In this document: one piece after another, positions 13,088 to 15,343 of the stretch
Layout: each line of letters opens with the position of its first letter
Numbering within the stretch: position 1 is the stretch's first letter
Made by a program: the position numbers and the translations under genes
Source of the DNA: Candidatus Aminicenantota bacterium
Lineage (GTDB): Bacteria; Acidobacteriota; Aminicenantia; Aminicenantales; UBA8522
NCBI GenBank assembly: GCA_003524335.1
Contig: DQHV01000025.1
Coordinates: forward strand, 3,409 to 18,751
Length of the DNA stretch: 15,343 bases
Reading direction: 5' to 3'
The notes under the pieces: model-generated
Told to the model about the DNA's origin: nothing
The model's input: only the letters and a program-made list of their open reading frames with translations
Database searches by the model: none

Positions 13088-14290
13088 TCAGAACTGCTGC
13101 ATCAGGCTGAAAATCGGCAGATACATGGATATGACCAGCGACCCGACCATGCCGCCGACGGCGATGAGGAGGACGGGCTCCATGATGGAGAGGAGCGAGG
13201 CCACCGAGGCATCGACCTCCTCGTCATAGAAGTCGGCCAGCTTGGTCAGCATTTCGTCCAGCGTCCCCGTCGCCTCGCCGACACTGACCATCTGGGTCAG
13301 CATGAACGGAAAATGCCCCGTCTCTTTCAGGGCGTCGGTCAGGCTCTTCCCTTCGGACACCTTCTGCCTCGAATCCAGGACGGCCGTTTCGAGCAGCACG
13401 TTGTTCGCCGTGGAGGAGGTGATCTTTAGGCTCTCCAGCATCGGCACGCCGCCGGAGACGAGGGTGCTCAGAGTCCGGGTGATCCGGGAGATGGCGACCT
13501 TGCGAAGAAGCTCCCCGAACAGGGGGATCTTCAAGATCCAACGGTCGGTCATCCACCGCCCTTGGGGTGTCCTCCGGAAATACCGGAACCCGATGACGAG
13601 GCCGATGATCCCGATGAAGATGAACAGGATGTAGTTGGAGACGAAGCGGCTCAGGGCGATGATGAACGCCGTCAGGGCCGGCAGCTGCGCTCCCAGTTCC
13701 GTGAAGATCGAGGCGAATACGGGGATGACCTTCCAGAGCAGGAAGATAGCCACCACGACCGCGAAGACGACGATGGCCACGGGATAGATCATCGCTTGGC
13801 GGACCTTGGACCGCAGCCGGACGACCTTCTCGATGAATTCGGCCAGCCGGCGGAGCATGATGTCCAGCGAACCGCTCTGCTCGCCCGAAGCGATCAGGTT
13901 GCAGTAGAGGTCATCGAAGGCCTTGGGGAACTTCCGCTTCGCCTGGTTGAGCGTTGAGCCGGCCTCGACGTCCTCCCGGATAGTGTTGATGACCCGTTTA
14001 AAATATTTGTTCTTGGTCTGCTCGGAGAGGATGTTGAGGCTCTGGATGAGGGGCAGCTCGGCGTCGATCAGGACCGAGAGTTGCCGGCTGTAAACGGCCA
14101 GTTCCTTGAGCTTGACCTTCTCCCGCTTGAAGAACGGGATGGAGAAGCCCACCCGCTTGGGAGCGATGCTCATGACCTGGATCTGCTCTTTCTGCAGGAT
14201 TCGGGTCACTTCCTCGGGGGACGTCGCCACGCGCTCCCCTCCGACCGTGTCTCCGTAACGATTCTTGCCTTTCCAAACATAGATTGCCAT
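13088..14290 (-). CDS. pilC: Type IV pilus inner-membrane platform protein PilC (T2SS F family)
   Basis: A 400-residue polytopic platform protein. The N-terminus 'MAIYVWKGKNRYGD' is the usual PilC/GspF opening. Two T2SSF repeats follow, with matching helical signatures 'YSRQLSVLIDAELPLIQSL' in the first and 'ITRTLSTLVSGGVPMLESL' in the second. Three hydrophobic segments are seen: about 170-195, 215-245 and at the very C-terminus ('LLIAVGGMVGSLVISMYLPI'). The start at 14290 is preferred to an ATG 13 codons upstream: AAGGAG lies 6 nt before it, the protein then begins like its family, and overlap with pilT disappears. It works with PilB and PilT to assemble and retract pilins. Ten bases separate it from pilT and six from pilS. 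Confidence 0.95.
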   Translation of the reverse strand: MAIYVWKGKNRYGDTVGGERVATSPEEVTRILQKEQIQVMSIAPKRVGFSIPFFKREKVKLKELAVYSRQLSVLIDAELPLIQSLNILSEQTKNKYFKRVINTIREDVEAGSTLNQAKRKFPKAFDDLYCNLIASGEQSGSLDIMLRRLAEFIEKVVRLRSKVRQAMIYPVAIVVFAVVVAIFLLWKVIPVFASIFTELGAQLPALTAFIIALSRFVSNYILFIFIGIIGLVIGFRYFRRTPQGRWMTDRWILKIPLFGELLRKVAISRITRTLSTLVSGGVPMLESLKITSSTANNVLLETAVLDSRQKVSEGKSLTDALKETGHFPFMLTQMVSVGEATGTLDEMLTKLADFYDEEVDASVASLLSIMEPVLLIAVGGMVGSLVISMYLPIFSLMQQF

Positions 14291-14296
14291 GTGCCA

Positions 14297-14302
14297 CTCC
14301 TT
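14297..14302 (-). promoter_or_regulatory. Ribosome binding site that decides the pilC start
   Basis: AAGGAG on the minus strand, 6 nt before the ATG at 14290 and fused to the pilT stop codon (TAAGGAG). It selects 14290 over the upstream in-frame ATG at 14329 and implies coupling to pilT translation. Confidence 0.8.
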
Positions 14303-15343
14303 ATCTTCGATGATTGCCCTGGGAGGCATTGACGGACGCCGTTTTGAGGCCTTCTTTTCTCTGGATGATTTCCGTCAGCTCCTCAGGGAAGGAGGTCACG
14401 CTCATTGCCGTCTCCAGCGTGATCGCTTTCCTGAAATACAGGCTGGCCAGGGACTGGTTGAAGGTCATCATGCCGAACTTCTCCTGGCCCATTTGCATGG
14501 ATGAATAGATCTGGTGGATCTTGTTCTCCCGGATCAGGTTGCGGATGGCCGGGTTGGGGATGAGGATCTCCATGGCCAGCACCCGGCCTTTTCCGTCTGC
14601 CCGCGGCAAGAGAGACTGAGTCACCACGCCCTCGAGGGTCATGGAGAGCATGATCCGGACCTGGGACTGGTACTGGGAGGGGAAGATGTCGATGATCCGG
14701 GAGATGGACTCGGCGGCCGAATTGGTATGCAGCGTCGAGAAGGTGAGATGGCCCGTCTCGGCGACGCGCAGGCAGGCTTCCACCGTCTCGTAGTCGCGCA
14801 TCTCGCCGACGAAGACGACATCCGGGTCCTCCCGCAGGACCGACCTCAGGGCATTGGAGTAGGACAGCGTGTCGACAAACAGCTCCCGCTGGTTGATGAT
14901 CGACTTCTTGGGCACGAAATAGTACTCGATCGGGTCTTCGATGGTGATGATATGAACGCCCCGCTCGATATTGATGTGATCGATCATGCAGGCGATGGAG
15001 GTCGACTTGCCGCAGCCGGTCGGCCCGGTCACGAGGACCAGTCCGCGCGGCAGGTAGCAGAGCTGGGCGATGCGCTGGGGGATGCCGAGCTGAGCGAAGG
15101 TCCACATCGTCGGCAGGAACCGCCGGAAGGCCCCGGCCACGGCGCCCTTCTGCATGAAGACGTTGGCGCGGAAGCGGCCCAAATCCTTGATCCCGAAGGA
15201 AAAGTCGAGCTCGAGTTTCTCTTCGAACTGCCTCTTCTGGCGGTCGTTAAGCACGCTGTAGATGACCTGCTTAGTCTCCGACGGTGTCATCGCCGGCTGG
15301 TCGACCGACTTCAGGACGCCGTGGACGCGGATCCGCGGCGGGA
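14301..15343 (-). CDS. pilT: Pilus retraction ATPase PilT, 5' end outside the window
   Basis: The frame stays open to the right edge, and the residues before the first in-window ATG (15290) read 'PPRIRVHGVLKSVDQPA', the conserved N-terminal PilT segment. The gene therefore starts beyond the window and lacks only about 25 residues; 346 are present. Motifs in order: Walker A 'GPTGCGKST' (Cys where most PilT proteins have Ser), Asp box 'ITIEDPIE', Walker B 'DPDVVFVGEMRD', His box 'ETGHLTFSTLHTNSA', and the PilT-specific C-terminal 'AIRNLIRENKIHQIY', which separates it from PilB. It is a cytoplasmic hexameric ATPase that drives pilus disassembly and retraction. It is first in the visible operon; pilB is expected just beyond the edge. 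Confidence 0.95.
   Translation of the reverse strand, partial: PPRIRVHGVLKSVDQPAMTPSETKQVIYSVLNDRQKRQFEEKLELDFSFGIKDLGRFRANVFMQKGAVAGAFRRFLPTMWTFAQLGIPQRIAQLCYLPRGLVLVTGPTGCGKSTSIACMIDHINIERGVHIITIEDPIEYYFVPKKSIINQRELFVDTLSYSNALRSVLREDPDVVFVGEMRDYETVEACLRVAETGHLTFSTLHTNSAAESISRIIDIFPSQYQSQVRIMLSMTLEGVVTQSLLPRADGKGRVLAMEILIPNPAIRNLIRENKIHQIYSSMQMGQEKFGMMTFNQSLASLYFRKAITLETAMSVTSFPEELTEIIQRKEGLKTASVNASQGNHRR

Noticed and set aside
12197..13429. 410-codon open frame antisense to pilS and the 3' end of pilC
   Set aside because: Low-complexity charged sequence, no ribosome site; pilS and pilC in the sense direction are unambiguous.
14291..14329. Upstream ATG for pilC at 14329
   Set aside because: It overlaps pilT and adds 13 residues foreign to the family; AAGGAG precedes the ATG at 14290.
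1..15343. CRISPR, tRNA, rRNA, insertion sequences, phage or defence genes
   Set aside because: No regularly spaced repeats, cloverleaf-like sequences, transposase or integrase motifs were seen; the gaps between genes are all under 200 bp.

Overview
The window looks like chromosomal DNA from an uncultured, fairly GC-rich Gram-negative bacterium. The right half carries type IV pilus genes in the order pilT-pilC-pilS-pilR-pilin, all on the minus strand, as in Geobacter, Myxococcus and relatives. Polytopic glycosyltransferases with C-terminal TPRs, next to a sulfatase-superfamily protein ending in a 'LKSLGYIK'-like tail, remind me of Acidobacteriota or Aminicenantota. That placement is only an impression. 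There are no RNA genes, CRISPR arrays, insertion sequences or phage genes.

Left half (1-8858): six envelope genes whose strands alternate perfectly (+ - + - + -). They are the C-terminal end of a PMT-like membrane glycosyltransferase with a TPR-like tail; a membrane-anchored sulfatase/phosphotransferase-family protein with Thr in the nucleophile position; a polytopic GT-C-like membrane protein; a PAP2/AUR1-type phosphotransferase with a TPR-like tail; and two convergent, homologous TMTC/GT39-like glycosyltransferases with TPR tails. Convergent pairs nearly touch or overlap (6 bp gap, 22 bp gap, 7 bp overlap). Both divergent gaps are exactly 97 bp and carry the promoters. Several of these genes lack a Shine-Dalgarno sequence and have a -10-like element almost at the start codon.

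Right half (8930-15343): reading along the minus strand, pilT (5' end outside the window), pilC, pilS, pilR, a sigma-54 control region, pilin 1, an intrinsic terminator and pilin 2. The 180-bp pilR-pilin gap reads as a full enhancer-dependent promoter: paired TGTCA boxes one helical turn apart, an IHF-like site, a near-consensus -24/-12 element, a hairpin at the predicted mRNA 5' end and a perfect Shine-Dalgarno. The simplest model is PilS phosphorylating PilR, which activates sigma-54 transcription of pilin 1, with read-through of a strong terminator setting the lower level of pilin 2. PilC and PilT are the platform protein and retraction motor; PilB is expected beyond the right edge.

The most interesting hypothesis is that the adjoining GT-C/TPR, PAP2 and sulfatase-fold enzymes build or transfer glycans or phospho-groups onto surface structures, possibly the pilins. 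Adjacency and family knowledge support this; nothing in the sequence proves it.
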